Of a stretch of DNA of 64,000 nt, positions 24,813-33,620 are shown in pieces. The notes beneath the pieces are model-generated. The model was given only the letters and a program-made list of their open reading frames with translations, was not told where the DNA came from and did not search any database. Source of the DNA: CAZPQV01 sp964588705 (GTDB taxonomy: Bacteria; Bacteroidota; Bacteroidia; Flavobacteriales; Weeksellaceae); assembly GCA_964588705.1 (NCBI GenBank), contig CAZPQV010000005.1:10538-74537 (forward strand). The letters are read 5' to 3'. The first letter of the stretch is position 1. Each line of letters starts with the position of its first letter. The translations under genes were made by a program, and so were the position numbers.

Positions 24813-26054
24813 ATGTTATACTATCTGTACGAATATTTAACCGCAAACGGAATCCACATTCCGGGGCTTAACCTTCTGAGATACATCTCTTTCAGAGCGG
24901 CATTTTCGGTTTTGATGTCTTTGGCAATTGCACTGATTTACGGTAAGAAAATCATCAATTTCCTAAGACGCAGACAAATGGGAGAACTCGTTCGCGACCT
25001 TGGTCTTGAAGGACAAAAGCAGAAAGAAGGAACGCCAACAATGGGAGGATTAATCATCATTTTGGCGACGATTATTCCGGTTTTACTGTTTACAAAAGTC
25101 TTCAATGTTTACATTTTGTTGCTGCTGATTTCTGTCGTATGGATGGGTGCAATCGGGTTTATAGATGATTATTTAAAGAAAATTAAAAAGAATAAAGACG
25201 GATTAAGCGGAAAATTCAAGGTAATCGGACAGGTTGGTTTGGGATTGATTGTAGGCGTTACCATGTTCTATCATCCGGATGTTGTGCTGAAAAGAAAATA
25301 TGCAGACGCTCAGGAACTGAACCGAAACCGTGTGGAACAGAATTTTATGCCGGTTGAAAAATCAACAGTTTCCACCGTTCCGTTTGTGAAAAACAATGAA
25401 TTCGACTACAGTAAAATCCTGTTTTGGATGGATGAAAAAGACCAGGAAGAATGGGCTTGGATCGTATTCATCCCAATGGTAATTTTTATTGTAACAGCGG
25501 TTTCAAACGGTGCAAACATTACCGACGGAATTGATGGTCTCGCCGCGGGAACAAGTGCCGTCATACTTCTCACACTGGCGTTTTTTGCTTACGTTTCGGG
25601 TAACGTAATTTTTGCAGATTATCTCAATATTATGTTCCTCCCGAATATGGGTGAGACCGCGATTTTTGCCGTCGCAATGGTAGGTGCGGTGATTGGATTT
25701 TTTTGGTACAACACCTATCCGGCGCAGGTTTTCATGGGCGACACCGGAAGTTTGATGTTGGGAGGTGTAATTGCAGTTTTGGCATTTATTCTTCGAAAAG
25801 AACTACTGATTCCAATTCTGTGCGGAATTTTCCTGATCGAAAATCTCTCCGTGATGCTGCAGGTTGGAGTGTTCAAATACAGAAAGAAAAAATTCGGGTT
25901 GGAATATGCCCAAAATAACAGGTTATTCAAAATGTCGCCTTTACACCATCATTATCAGAAAAGCGGATATCACGAAAGTAAAATCGTTAACCGTATGATA
26001 ATCATTGGGGTAATGTTGGCAATTGTTTGTTTAATTACACTTAAAATCAGATAA
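24813..26054 (+). CDS. mraY: Phospho-MurNAc-pentapeptide transferase MraY
   Basis: Integral membrane enzyme forming lipid I from UDP-MurNAc-pentapeptide and undecaprenyl phosphate. The 413-residue protein has about ten membrane helices and the catalytic signatures GFIDDYLKK (about residues 117-125), NGANITDGIDGLAAGTSA (about 230-247) and PLHHHYQKSG near the C-terminus. Compared with the 360-residue E. coli enzyme there is an insertion of roughly 50 residues between helix 4 and helix 5 (KRKYADAQELNRNRVEQ through DEKDQEEWAW), rich in charged residues. All Mg and uridine-binding residues that I can recognise are kept. Confidence 0.97.
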   Translation: MLYYLYEYLTANGIHIPGLNLLRYISFRAAFSVLMSLAIALIYGKKIINFLRRRQMGELVRDLGLEGQKQKEGTPTMGGLIIILATIIPVLLFTKVFNVYILLLLISVVWMGAIGFIDDYLKKIKKNKDGLSGKFKVIGQVGLGLIVGVTMFYHPDVVLKRKYADAQELNRNRVEQNFMPVEKSTVSTVPFVKNNEFDYSKILFWMDEKDQEEWAWIVFIPMVIFIVTAVSNGANITDGIDGLAAGTSAVILLTLAFFAYVSGNVIFADYLNIMFLPNMGETAIFAVAMVGAVIGFFWYNTYPAQVFMGDTGSLMLGGVIAVLAFILRKELLIPILCGIFLIENLSVMLQVGVFKYRKKKFGLEYAQNNRLFKMSPLHHHYQKSGYHESKIVNRMIIIGVMLAIVCLITLKIR

Positions 26055-26072
26055 AAAGAGGAAAAAAGAAAG

Positions 26073-27401
26073 ATGAGAATTGTAGTTTTAGGAGGAGGAG
26101 AAAGCGGTTTCGGAGCAGCGTACCTTGCCAAAAAGAAAGGTTTGGAAGTATTCCTTTCCGACAGGGGTGAGATTCGCGAAAACTATAAACAGTTGTTGAT
26201 TGAAAACGGGATTGAGTTCGAAGAAGGAACACATACCGAAGAAAAAATTCTGAATGCAGACTGGATTGTAAAAAGTCCGGGAATTCCTAAGAAAGCGGAA
26301 ATAATAGGACAAATTCAGCGCAAAGGAATCCGTTTGTCTTCAGAAATCGAATTTGCATCGGAATTTACCAATGCTAAAATTATTGCCATTACGGGAAGTA
26401 ACGGTAAAACGACAACGACCTCTCTCATTTATCATATTCTGAAAAGTGACGGGCTGAATGTAGGTTTAGGTGGAAATATTGGAAAAAGTTTTGCAAAGCA
26501 GGTTGCAGACGAAAACTATGACTACTATGTTTTGGAAGTGAGCTCTTTCCAGTTGGATGATATTCAGAATTTCAGACCGTATATTTCTCTTCTGTTGAAT
26601 TTGTCTAAAGACCATTTGGACCAGTACAACTACGATTACGAGGAGTACGCATTAGCAAAATTCAGAATTACCGAGAATCAGGAGAACGACAATTTCTTCA
26701 TCTACAACAAGGATGATGTGATGAGTATGAATCTCCTTGAAAAACTTGAGATAAAAGCGAAGATGCTACCATTTTCAACCAAAGAAAAACTGGAAGAAGG
26801 TGGTTTTGCAACCGAGGATAAAATTTTTATCAAACTTCAGGAAGAGTTTTCTATGAAAATTGATGAACTGTCATTGGTTGGAACTCACAATGTTGCCAAC
26901 AGTCTTGCCGCTTCTATTGCCGGTAAAATACTGAATATCAGTAATGAAAGCATCAGAAATTCACTGATGACTTTTCAGGCGGTAGAACACAGATTGGAGT
27001 TTGTTTCTGAAATCGGCGGAGTAAAGTATATCAACGACAGTAAGGCAACGAACGTCAATGCGGCATATTTCGCATTAGAAAGCATGAAAACCCCAACCGT
27101 TTGGATTGTTGGCGGAACAGATAAAGGAAACGATTATACCGAGATTGAGGAATTGGTAAAGAAAAAAGTAAAAGCCATTGTATGCCTCGGTCTTGATAAT
27201 CAGAAAATTATAAATTTTTTCAAAGAAAAGAAAGAGTTTATTTACGATACATCAAGCATGGAAGATGCGGTGAAAATCTGCAAATCTATTGCTGAAAAAG
27301 GAGATACAGTACTTCTGTCACCATGTTGTGCAAGTTTCGACTTGTTCAAAAACTACGAAGACAGAGGAACGAAATTTAAGGAAGCAGTATTAAAAAATTA
27401 A
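26073..27401 (+). CDS. murD: UDP-MurNAc-L-alanine:D-glutamate ligase MurD
   Basis: Second amino-acid ligase of the peptidoglycan precursor pathway. The 442 residues open with the Rossmann-like UDP-binding fold MRIVVLGGGESGFGAA, then the ATP loop AITGSNGKTTTTSL (about residues 107-120), the NLSKDHLDQYNYDYEEY segment, VEHRLEFVSEIGGVKYINDSKATN in the central domain, and LLSPCCASFDLFKNYEDRG near the end, all family landmarks. It starts 18 bases after mraY. The following spacer contains a GC-rich REP-like hairpin before ftsW. Confidence 0.97.
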   Translation: MRIVVLGGGESGFGAAYLAKKKGLEVFLSDRGEIRENYKQLLIENGIEFEEGTHTEEKILNADWIVKSPGIPKKAEIIGQIQRKGIRLSSEIEFASEFTNAKIIAITGSNGKTTTTSLIYHILKSDGLNVGLGGNIGKSFAKQVADENYDYYVLEVSSFQLDDIQNFRPYISLLLNLSKDHLDQYNYDYEEYALAKFRITENQENDNFFIYNKDDVMSMNLLEKLEIKAKMLPFSTKEKLEEGGFATEDKIFIKLQEEFSMKIDELSLVGTHNVANSLAASIAGKILNISNESIRNSLMTFQAVEHRLEFVSEIGGVKYINDSKATNVNAAYFALESMKTPTVWIVGGTDKGNDYTEIEELVKKKVKAIVCLGLDNQKIINFFKEKKEFIYDTSSMEDAVKICKSIAEKGDTVLLSPCCASFDLFKNYEDRGTKFKEAVLKN

Positions 27402-27416
27402 CAAAAATTCCCAAGA

Positions 27417-27448
27417 ACTCCCTCTCCTTTGGAGAGGGTTGGGGTGAG
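27417..27448. repeat. REP-like hairpin CCCTCTCC-TTT-GGAGAGGG
   Basis: Perfect 8-bp GC-rich stem (27420-27427 with 27431-27438) followed by TTGGGGTGAGG, filling the murD-ftsW spacer. This word pattern (CCCTCTCC ... GGAGAGGGTTGGGGTGAGG) is, from memory, a REP-type palindrome found in many bacteria; copy number cannot be seen here. Confidence 0.75.
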
Positions 27449-27452
27449 GATA

Positions 27453-28694
27453 ATGAATAACCAATATCAAGAGGAAAGCAAATTTGAGTATCTGAAGGGC
27501 GATAAAGTTCTTTGGATAGCCATAATATTGATTTCTGCCTTTTCTGTTTTTCCGGTTTATTCCGCCAGTTCAAACCTGGAGTATATTGTGAATACCGGAA
27601 CCACAACAGGACACCTGATGAAGCATATGTTCTTCATGGTTCTTGGTCTTGTACTGATGCGTGCGATTGGATTTATAAAATATGAGCACATCGGAAAACT
27701 GAGTACAATTTTATTGGTTTTTTCAGTTGTTCTTCTGGTTATCACCATGTTTTCCGGGCAGACAATTGATGGTGCAAGTGCCTCCCGCTGGTTGAAAATC
27801 CCTGGAACGCCGTTTTCATTTCAGCCATCAACTTTTGCTTATCTGATGCTGATTATTTATCTGTGCAGATATTTAACCAAGAAAATCAACAGAGAACGGC
27901 TTCCGATCGAAAACATATTCTACATTTTTGTGCCGATTCTCGTGGTGTTTGGACTGGTATTTAAGGATAACGGTTCCACGGGAATTATGATTATGATTGT
28001 TTCTATCGCCGTTTTGATTATCGGACAGTTGAACTGGAAGTATGTAGCAGGATTTATTTCCACAGGTGTAATGGCAGGAATTCTTTTCATTATGGTGGCG
28101 CTGAACACCAATATGATTGGAGGAAACCGTGTTCATACCTGGATGAGCCGTATCGAAACGTTTACAACGGCCAAGACCAATCCAACGGAACTGGAAACCG
28201 AGGAAATGAAAACCAAGAACTATCAGGTAATGCAGGCGAAAGCAGCCATCGTTCACGGTGGAATTACAGGAATGGGACCTGGTAAAAGTGCATTGAAACA
28301 AATGCTTCCGCAGTCGGCTTCTGATTTCATATTTGCAATTATTGTTGAGGAATACGGCTTTTTGGGGGCGTTGGCACTCATCACCTTATACCTCATTATG
28401 ATTATCCGGATTGTGATGATTGCGAGTAAAATGCCGGCCTTTTTCGGCTCGTTGCTCGTGCTGTCGATGGGAATAATGATTTTCGTGCAGTTATCCGTAA
28501 ACATTGCGGTTGCCGTAAATCTGATTCCGGTTACCGGACAGCCTTTACCGCTCATCAGTTATGGAGGAACATCGATGTTGGTGACCTATCTTCAATTAGG
28601 AATTGTATTGAATGTAAGTTCAAGAATTCAGGTGTATGATGAGGAAGGAATGGGCAAAAAACAAAGTATAGAAGAGATAAACGATATCGCTTAA
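27453..28694 (+). CDS. ftsW: Septal peptidoglycan polymerase FtsW
   Basis: SEDS-family glycosyltransferase of the divisome, partner of FtsI. I start at ATG 27453 (MNNQYQEESKFEYL); an upstream TTG frame would translate the REP hairpin. The 413 residues form about ten membrane helices with the SEDS landmarks GASRWLKIPGTPFSFQPSTFAYL (about residues 105-127), the KDNGSTGIMI helix and, near the C-terminus, NLIPVTGQPLPLISYGGTS. The extracytoplasmic loop between FTTAKTNPTELETEE and GITGMGPGKSALKQMLPQSASDFIF contains the conserved catalytic region. It is followed by murG with no gap. Confidence 0.97.
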   Translation: MNNQYQEESKFEYLKGDKVLWIAIILISAFSVFPVYSASSNLEYIVNTGTTTGHLMKHMFFMVLGLVLMRAIGFIKYEHIGKLSTILLVFSVVLLVITMFSGQTIDGASASRWLKIPGTPFSFQPSTFAYLMLIIYLCRYLTKKINRERLPIENIFYIFVPILVVFGLVFKDNGSTGIMIMIVSIAVLIIGQLNWKYVAGFISTGVMAGILFIMVALNTNMIGGNRVHTWMSRIETFTTAKTNPTELETEEMKTKNYQVMQAKAAIVHGGITGMGPGKSALKQMLPQSASDFIFAIIVEEYGFLGALALITLYLIMIIRIVMIASKMPAFFGSLLVLSMGIMIFVQLSVNIAVAVNLIPVTGQPLPLISYGGTSMLVTYLQLGIVLNVSSRIQVYDEEGMGKKQSIEEINDIA

Positions 28695-29801
28695 ATGACC
28701 AGAAAATTAAAAATATTAATGAGTGGCGGCGGAACCGGAGGACATATCTTCCCGGCGGTTGCCATTGCCGATGAAATCAAAAGAAGATTTCCGGAGGCCG
28801 AGTTTCTGTTCATTGGTGCAAACGGCAAAATGGAGATGGAAAAAGTGCCACAATCCGGCTACCGAATTGAAGGTTTGGATATTGCCGGATTCGACAGAGG
28901 TAATCTTTTATCCAATGTTAAACTGCCTTTCAAACTGATTTCAAGTTTAACAAAGGCAAAAAAACTGATAAAAACTTTCAAACCTGATTTTGCAGTTGGA
29001 ACAGGAGGCTTTGCGAGTGGCCCGGCGCTTTATGCTGCGGCGAGAGCGGGAGTTCCGACGTTTATTCAGGAGCAGAATGCACATGCAGGCGTAACGAATA
29101 AAATTTTAAGCAAGAAAGCAAAAGCAGTTTATACGGCTTATCCGAATGTAGCAGGTTTTCCTGCAGAAAAAACCAAATTTCTTGGAAATCCGATTCGTGA
29201 AAACATTGTTTCGGGACTGACGGATACTAGAGAAGCAAAAATAAAACTGGGCTTTGATCCTGATAAACTGACCATTCTTTCCGTAGGCGGATCTTTAGGT
29301 TCAAGAACATTAAATAACGGTTGGAAAGAAAATCTTGATAAGGTTATCGAAAAAGGCTACCAACTAATTTGGCAAACCGGTAAACTGGATTTTCAGTCTA
29401 TTTACAAAGAAACAGAAGATAAACAGGGAAGAAGTATTCAGATTGTAGAGTTTATCAAAAGTATGGAGTTGGCCTATTCGGCGGCGGATGTCATTGTTTC
29501 ACGAGCTGGAGCCATTGCAATTTCGGAGCTGGCAGTCACACAGAAACCGGTTTTATTGGTGCCCTTTCCGTTTGCTGCGGAAGATCATCAAACTGAAAAT
29601 GCCATGAATTTGGTGAACAGAAATGCGGCAAGAATGGTAAAAGATGTGGAAATGAAAGAAAAATTCTGGGATACGCTTTCTGAAATCTGTGAAAATGAAA
29701 ATTTAAGAAAAGAAATGTCAGAAAACCTACAGTTTTTCGCAAAGCCAAAAGCAGCAGAAGAAATTGTGGATGATATCATCAATAAGTTGAACATCAAGTA
29801 A
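28695..29801 (+). CDS. murG: UDP-GlcNAc:lipid I N-acetylglucosaminyltransferase MurG
   Basis: Peripheral GT-B glycosyltransferase making lipid II from lipid I. The 368-residue protein starts directly on the base after the ftsW stop and has the first G-loop SGGGTGGHIFPAVAIA (about residues 10-25), GTGGFASGPALYAA (about 98-111), FIQEQNAHAGVTNK, the second glycine-rich SVGGSLGSRTLN, and SRAGAIAISELAVTQKPVLLVPFPFAAEDHQTENA with the UDP-GlcNAc binding Glu. Zero spacing on both sides (ftsW and murC) implies translational coupling. Confidence 0.97.
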   Translation: MTRKLKILMSGGGTGGHIFPAVAIADEIKRRFPEAEFLFIGANGKMEMEKVPQSGYRIEGLDIAGFDRGNLLSNVKLPFKLISSLTKAKKLIKTFKPDFAVGTGGFASGPALYAAARAGVPTFIQEQNAHAGVTNKILSKKAKAVYTAYPNVAGFPAEKTKFLGNPIRENIVSGLTDTREAKIKLGFDPDKLTILSVGGSLGSRTLNNGWKENLDKVIEKGYQLIWQTGKLDFQSIYKETEDKQGRSIQIVEFIKSMELAYSAADVIVSRAGAIAISELAVTQKPVLLVPFPFAAEDHQTENAMNLVNRNAARMVKDVEMKEKFWDTLSEICENENLRKEMSENLQFFAKPKAAEEIVDDIINKLNIK

Positions 29802-31163
29802 ATGAAACCTTTAAATACATATCAAACCTTTTATTTCGTAGGTATCGGCGGTATCGGAATGAGTGCGATTGCGCGCTATTTCAATGCTTCCGGGAAGAAA
29901 GTTCTTGGGTATGATAAAACAGAAACCAAACTGACTTCGGCATTACTTTCCGAAGGAATTGATATTGTGTTTGAAGATGTTCTGACCGAAAAAATCACGG
30001 AACTTGATAAAGAAACGACACTGGTGATTTATACGCCGGCAATTAAAGTGCTGAATATTCTTGATTATTTCAATCAGAATGGATATACTGTCCTGAAGCG
30101 TGCAAAAGTGCTCGGTTTAATCACTGACAATACAGAATGTATCGCAGTTGGAGGAACGCATGGAAAGACCACCACATCAACTTTGGTGGCACATCTTTGT
30201 AAGGAAGCAGATTTACCGTTCTCTTGTTTTCTTGGTGGAATTTCAGAAAATTTTAAGTCAAATTTTCTTTACAACGGAAACAAATATTCCGTTTTGGAAG
30301 CCGATGAATACGACAGAAGTTTTCTGAATTTATCTCCGGATTGGGCTATCATCACATCAAACGATGCCGATCATTTGGATATTTATGGCGACGATGCACA
30401 TATCAAAGAAAGTTTTAATGAGTTTGCCGGACTAGTGTCTAATGACAGCCAACTGTTTGTAAGAAAAGGTATTAACATCGGTCGTTCGTGCAAAACCTAT
30501 GCGGTGAACGAGGATGCAGATTTTTACTCAGATAACCTAAGAATAGAAGATAATCTTCTGCATTTTGATTTTCATTCCGGTGAAGAAACGATTGATTTTT
30601 CATGGAATCTTCCGGGAATTCATAATGTGGAAAATGCCACGGCAGCCATTGCTTTACTCAACAGTTTAGGCGTTGAATTTGAAACATTGCAGAAAGGCAT
30701 TGCCAATTTCAAAGGCATAAAGCGAAGATATACGATAAATCACTTTGAAAACGGTAAAATTTATGTGGACGATTATGCGCATCATCCGACAGAATTGAAT
30801 GCTGTAATCGGCTCTATCAGAACGTTTTACCCGGATAAAAAATTGTTGATTGCATTCCAGCCGCATCTCTTCAGCAGAACAAGAGATTTTGCAGACGGAT
30901 TTGCCAAAAGCCTGGAAGACTGTGATGAATTACTGCTTTTAGATATCTATCCGGCAAGAGAATTACAGGAAAATTATCCCGGAATAACTTCAGACTGGTT
31001 ATTGGAAAAAGTGAAGCACAATAAGAAAGAAGTAACGTCTTTAGAAGACGCATTTAATAAAATTAAAGAAAAAGAATTTGACATTCTGCTTACCGTAGGT
31101 GCGGGAAATATCGACCGTCTTTATGACCCGATTGTGGAATGGCTGTCTAATATTAATGAGTAA
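29802..31163 (+). CDS. murC: UDP-MurNAc:L-alanine ligase MurC
   Basis: Adds L-alanine to UDP-MurNAc, the first step of stem peptide synthesis. The 453 residues start right after murG and show the UDP-binding FVGIGGIGMSAIARY (residues 11-25), the ATP loop AVGGTHGKTTTSTLVAH (about 108-124), EADEYDRSFL, the NDADHLDIYG segment, and IYVDDYAHHPTELNAVI in the C-terminal domain, where DYAHHP is diagnostic of MurC. A 71-base spacer with a short-word repeat lies between it and ftsQ. No ddl follows, unlike in Proteobacteria. Confidence 0.97.
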   Translation: MKPLNTYQTFYFVGIGGIGMSAIARYFNASGKKVLGYDKTETKLTSALLSEGIDIVFEDVLTEKITELDKETTLVIYTPAIKVLNILDYFNQNGYTVLKRAKVLGLITDNTECIAVGGTHGKTTTSTLVAHLCKEADLPFSCFLGGISENFKSNFLYNGNKYSVLEADEYDRSFLNLSPDWAIITSNDADHLDIYGDDAHIKESFNEFAGLVSNDSQLFVRKGINIGRSCKTYAVNEDADFYSDNLRIEDNLLHFDFHSGEETIDFSWNLPGIHNVENATAAIALLNSLGVEFETLQKGIANFKGIKRRYTINHFENGKIYVDDYAHHPTELNAVIGSIRTFYPDKKLLIAFQPHLFSRTRDFADGFAKSLEDCDELLLLDIYPARELQENYPGITSDWLLEKVKHNKKEVTSLEDAFNKIKEKEFDILLTVGAGNIDRLYDPIVEWLSNINE

Positions 31164-31195
31164 AAAATAAATATAAAAACCGTCGGAAAGTTGAA

Positions 31196-31229
31196 ATGCT
31201 TCAAGCATCCAGCATCCGGCTTCCAGCAT
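31196..31229. repeat. Short-word repeat (CATCCAGCATCCGG type)
   Basis: The murC-ftsQ spacer has AGCATCC-AGCATCC-GGCTTCC-AGCAT words with 7-base spacing and an ATGCTT-C-AAGCAT inverted repeat at its left end. Confidence 0.55.
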
Positions 31230-31234
31230 AACGA

Positions 31235-32218
31235 ATGAAAAACAAGTGGAGAATACTTAAGATCCTTGTCACGGTTATCCTTTTCGGATTTCTGCTGAGT
31301 TTCTCTTTGAAGCGTCACAACAACGCATCAATGGAGAAGGTATCTGTAAATATGGTGTATCCACAGGGAACGGATAAGGTTTATTTTATTGATGAAAAGA
31401 ATGTGAAGGATTTCATCAAAAACTCAAATCCGTCAAAAAGAATTGGGGATATCAACATTCCTACTTTGGAAAAGGAGATCAACCGATTCCCATCAGTTGA
31501 CAGCGCGAATGTTTATTTGAATTTAAATGGAAACCTCAATATCGACATTGTGCAGAGAGTTCCGGCTTTCAGGCTTCAGAAAGGTGGTCAAGATTTTTAT
31601 GTAGATATCAAAGGAAACGAGTTTCCGATTTCGAAAATCTATTCGCATCCTGTAATGTTGGTAACAGGCGATGTTAAACGAAATGAATATCTGAAACTGG
31701 CAGAATTGGTAAAGAAAATTGATGAAGATGATTTCAGCAACAGATATTTCATAGGGATTACCAAAGAGAAGAACAGCTATAATTTACTGACGAGCGAAGG
31801 CAATTTTAAAGTGGAAATTGGCAACCTTGATAATATAGATTTTAAAGTAAAAGGTTTTAAAACTTTTGTAGAAAAATTCCTGGTTTATCAGGAACCTGAA
31901 AAGTATAATAAAATTTCGGTAAGGTTTGATAATCAGATTGTAACAACGCTTAATCCTTACTATAAAGATAACGACAGCATTCTGAATGTAAGACGGAAAG
32001 AGTTTGAAAAAGCGCCCGAGCTTCAAAGGAAAAAGGCACTTGCGATGGCAGCAGAAAATATCGCATCAACAGTGAGAAAGCCTGCAGTTAAAACTGAAGC
32101 AAAACCGAAGGAAAAGCCTAAGGTCACTGAAAAACCAAAACCTGAAGTAAAGAAAGCAACTCCGAAACCTGCGACTTCAGAAAAGCCAAAATCAAAACCA
32201 AAAGTAATTGTAGAATAA
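31235..32218 (+). CDS. ftsQ: Cell division protein FtsQ with charged proline-rich tail
   Basis: Bitopic divisome protein linking FtsL/FtsB to the rest of the machinery. The 327-residue product has a short cytoplasmic start, a membrane helix (ILVTVILFGFLLSFSL, about residues 9-24), a POTRA-like region with VYFIDEKNVKDFIKN and FPSVDSANVYLNLNGNLNIDIVQRVPAFRL, and the beta domain through about residue 250. From about residue 280 the protein becomes a low-complexity Lys/Pro/Glu tail with repeating KPK and EKPK units, not present in E. coli FtsQ. The tail should lie in the periplasm. Sequence identity in this family is low; position and the POTRA pattern carry the call. Confidence 0.92.
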   Translation: MKNKWRILKILVTVILFGFLLSFSLKRHNNASMEKVSVNMVYPQGTDKVYFIDEKNVKDFIKNSNPSKRIGDINIPTLEKEINRFPSVDSANVYLNLNGNLNIDIVQRVPAFRLQKGGQDFYVDIKGNEFPISKIYSHPVMLVTGDVKRNEYLKLAELVKKIDEDDFSNRYFIGITKEKNSYNLLTSEGNFKVEIGNLDNIDFKVKGFKTFVEKFLVYQEPEKYNKISVRFDNQIVTTLNPYYKDNDSILNVRRKEFEKAPELQRKKALAMAAENIASTVRKPAVKTEAKPKEKPKVTEKPKPEVKKATPKPATSEKPKSKPKVIVE

Positions 32219-32238
32219 AAAAATCAAATCGACATAAA

Positions 32239-33603
32239 ATGACAAATCAAGAGTATTCAGTAGGACTGGACATCGGAACAACCAAGATTGTTGCGATTGT
32301 CGGCCGCCGAAACACTCACGGAAAAATAGAAGTTCTGGGAGTGGGGAAGGCGAAAAGTCTCGGTGTTCACAAGGGCATCGTCAACAACATTTCACAAACC
32401 ATCAGTTCGATAAAGTCGGCGGTTGAAGAAGCACAAAAAAGTTCAGGAGTTGCCATTCACAAAGTAACGGTTGGTATCGCAGGCAAACACATCCGATCTC
32501 TTCAGCATTCAGATTATATCATGAGAGATAATCCGGATCAGTTCATCACAGAAGATGATATCGAAGCACTGAAAGAGCAGGTTAAAAAACTGGTTATGCT
32601 TCCGGGAGAAGAAATTATTCACGTTTTACCTCAGGAATATAAAGTTGATTCCCAAGGTGAAATTCAGGAACCTATCGGAATGCACGGCAAGCGTCTGGAA
32701 GCTAACTTCCACGTAGTTGTGGGACAAATGGGAAGCATCAGAAACATTGCAAGATGCGTTCGCGAGGCAGGTCTCGAAATGGAGGCGCTTACGCTTGAAC
32801 CTCTGGCATCATCCGAAGCCGTGCTTACAAAAGAAGAAAAAGAAGCGGGAGTTGCAATTGTAGATATCGGTGGCGGTACTACAGATATTGCAATTTTCAA
32901 AGACAATATTATCCGTCACACTTGCGTCATTCCTTACGGTGGCGGCATCATTACAGAAGATATTAAAGAAGGTTGTTCAATTATTGAAAAACATGCAGAG
33001 CAACTGAAGGTGAAGTTTGGTTCTGCAGTACCGGAAATGGAGAAAGACAGAACTTTCGTTACGAATCCGGGGCTTCATGGAAGAGCAGATAAAGAGATTT
33101 CACTTAAGACTTTAGCTCAGGTCATCAATGCAAGAGTTGAAGAAATTCTTGAAATGGTAAATACCGAATTGAGAGCTTATGGCGCATTCGAACAGAAGAA
33201 AAAATTGATTGCTGGTATCGTACTTACAGGTGGTGGATCGAACCTGAAACACATGCGTCAGTTAGCAAATTACACTACTGGTTTCGACAGCAGACTTGGA
33301 TACGCTAACGAATATATTTCTAACGATAAAAATCAGTTTCTTAAAGGGCCTGAATTTGCGACAGCAATTGGTCTTTTAATGGAAAGCTTGAAAATCAGAG
33401 ATAAAAAAGTTTCTCTTCACGAAGAAGAAATTCCGGTTGTAGAAACAAAAACTCCTGAAAACAAAAATGAAGATACCAAAGTAGAACTGGTCGAAACGGA
33501 AGATACAGCGACTGTTTCTCAGGAAACTACAAGAAGAAACAGGTTGACGATCGGTCAGAAAATAATGGAAAGCGTTAAAAAGTTTTTTGAAGAAGTTGAA
33601 TAA
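32239..33603 (+). CDS. ftsA: Cell division protein FtsA
   Basis: Actin-like ATPase that tethers FtsZ to the membrane. The 454 residues contain the phosphate-1 motif YSVGLDIGTTKIVAIVG (residues 5-21), the 1C domain, phosphate-2 VAIVDIGGGTTDIAIF (about 203-218) and adenosine motif IVLTGGGSNLKHM (about 325-337). The C-terminus ends in RLTIGQKIMESVKKFFEEV, a typical amphipathic membrane-targeting helix, after an acidic linker (EEEIPVVETKTPENKNED). It begins 20 bases after ftsQ and is 17 bases before ftsZ, the usual close pair. Confidence 0.97.
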   Translation: MTNQEYSVGLDIGTTKIVAIVGRRNTHGKIEVLGVGKAKSLGVHKGIVNNISQTISSIKSAVEEAQKSSGVAIHKVTVGIAGKHIRSLQHSDYIMRDNPDQFITEDDIEALKEQVKKLVMLPGEEIIHVLPQEYKVDSQGEIQEPIGMHGKRLEANFHVVVGQMGSIRNIARCVREAGLEMEALTLEPLASSEAVLTKEEKEAGVAIVDIGGGTTDIAIFKDNIIRHTCVIPYGGGIITEDIKEGCSIIEKHAEQLKVKFGSAVPEMEKDRTFVTNPGLHGRADKEISLKTLAQVINARVEEILEMVNTELRAYGAFEQKKKLIAGIVLTGGGSNLKHMRQLANYTTGFDSRLGYANEYISNDKNQFLKGPEFATAIGLLMESLKIRDKKVSLHEEEIPVVETKTPENKNEDTKVELVETEDTATVSQETTRRNRLTIGQKIMESVKKFFEEVE

Positions 33604-33620
33604 TAAAAATACAATAAGAT

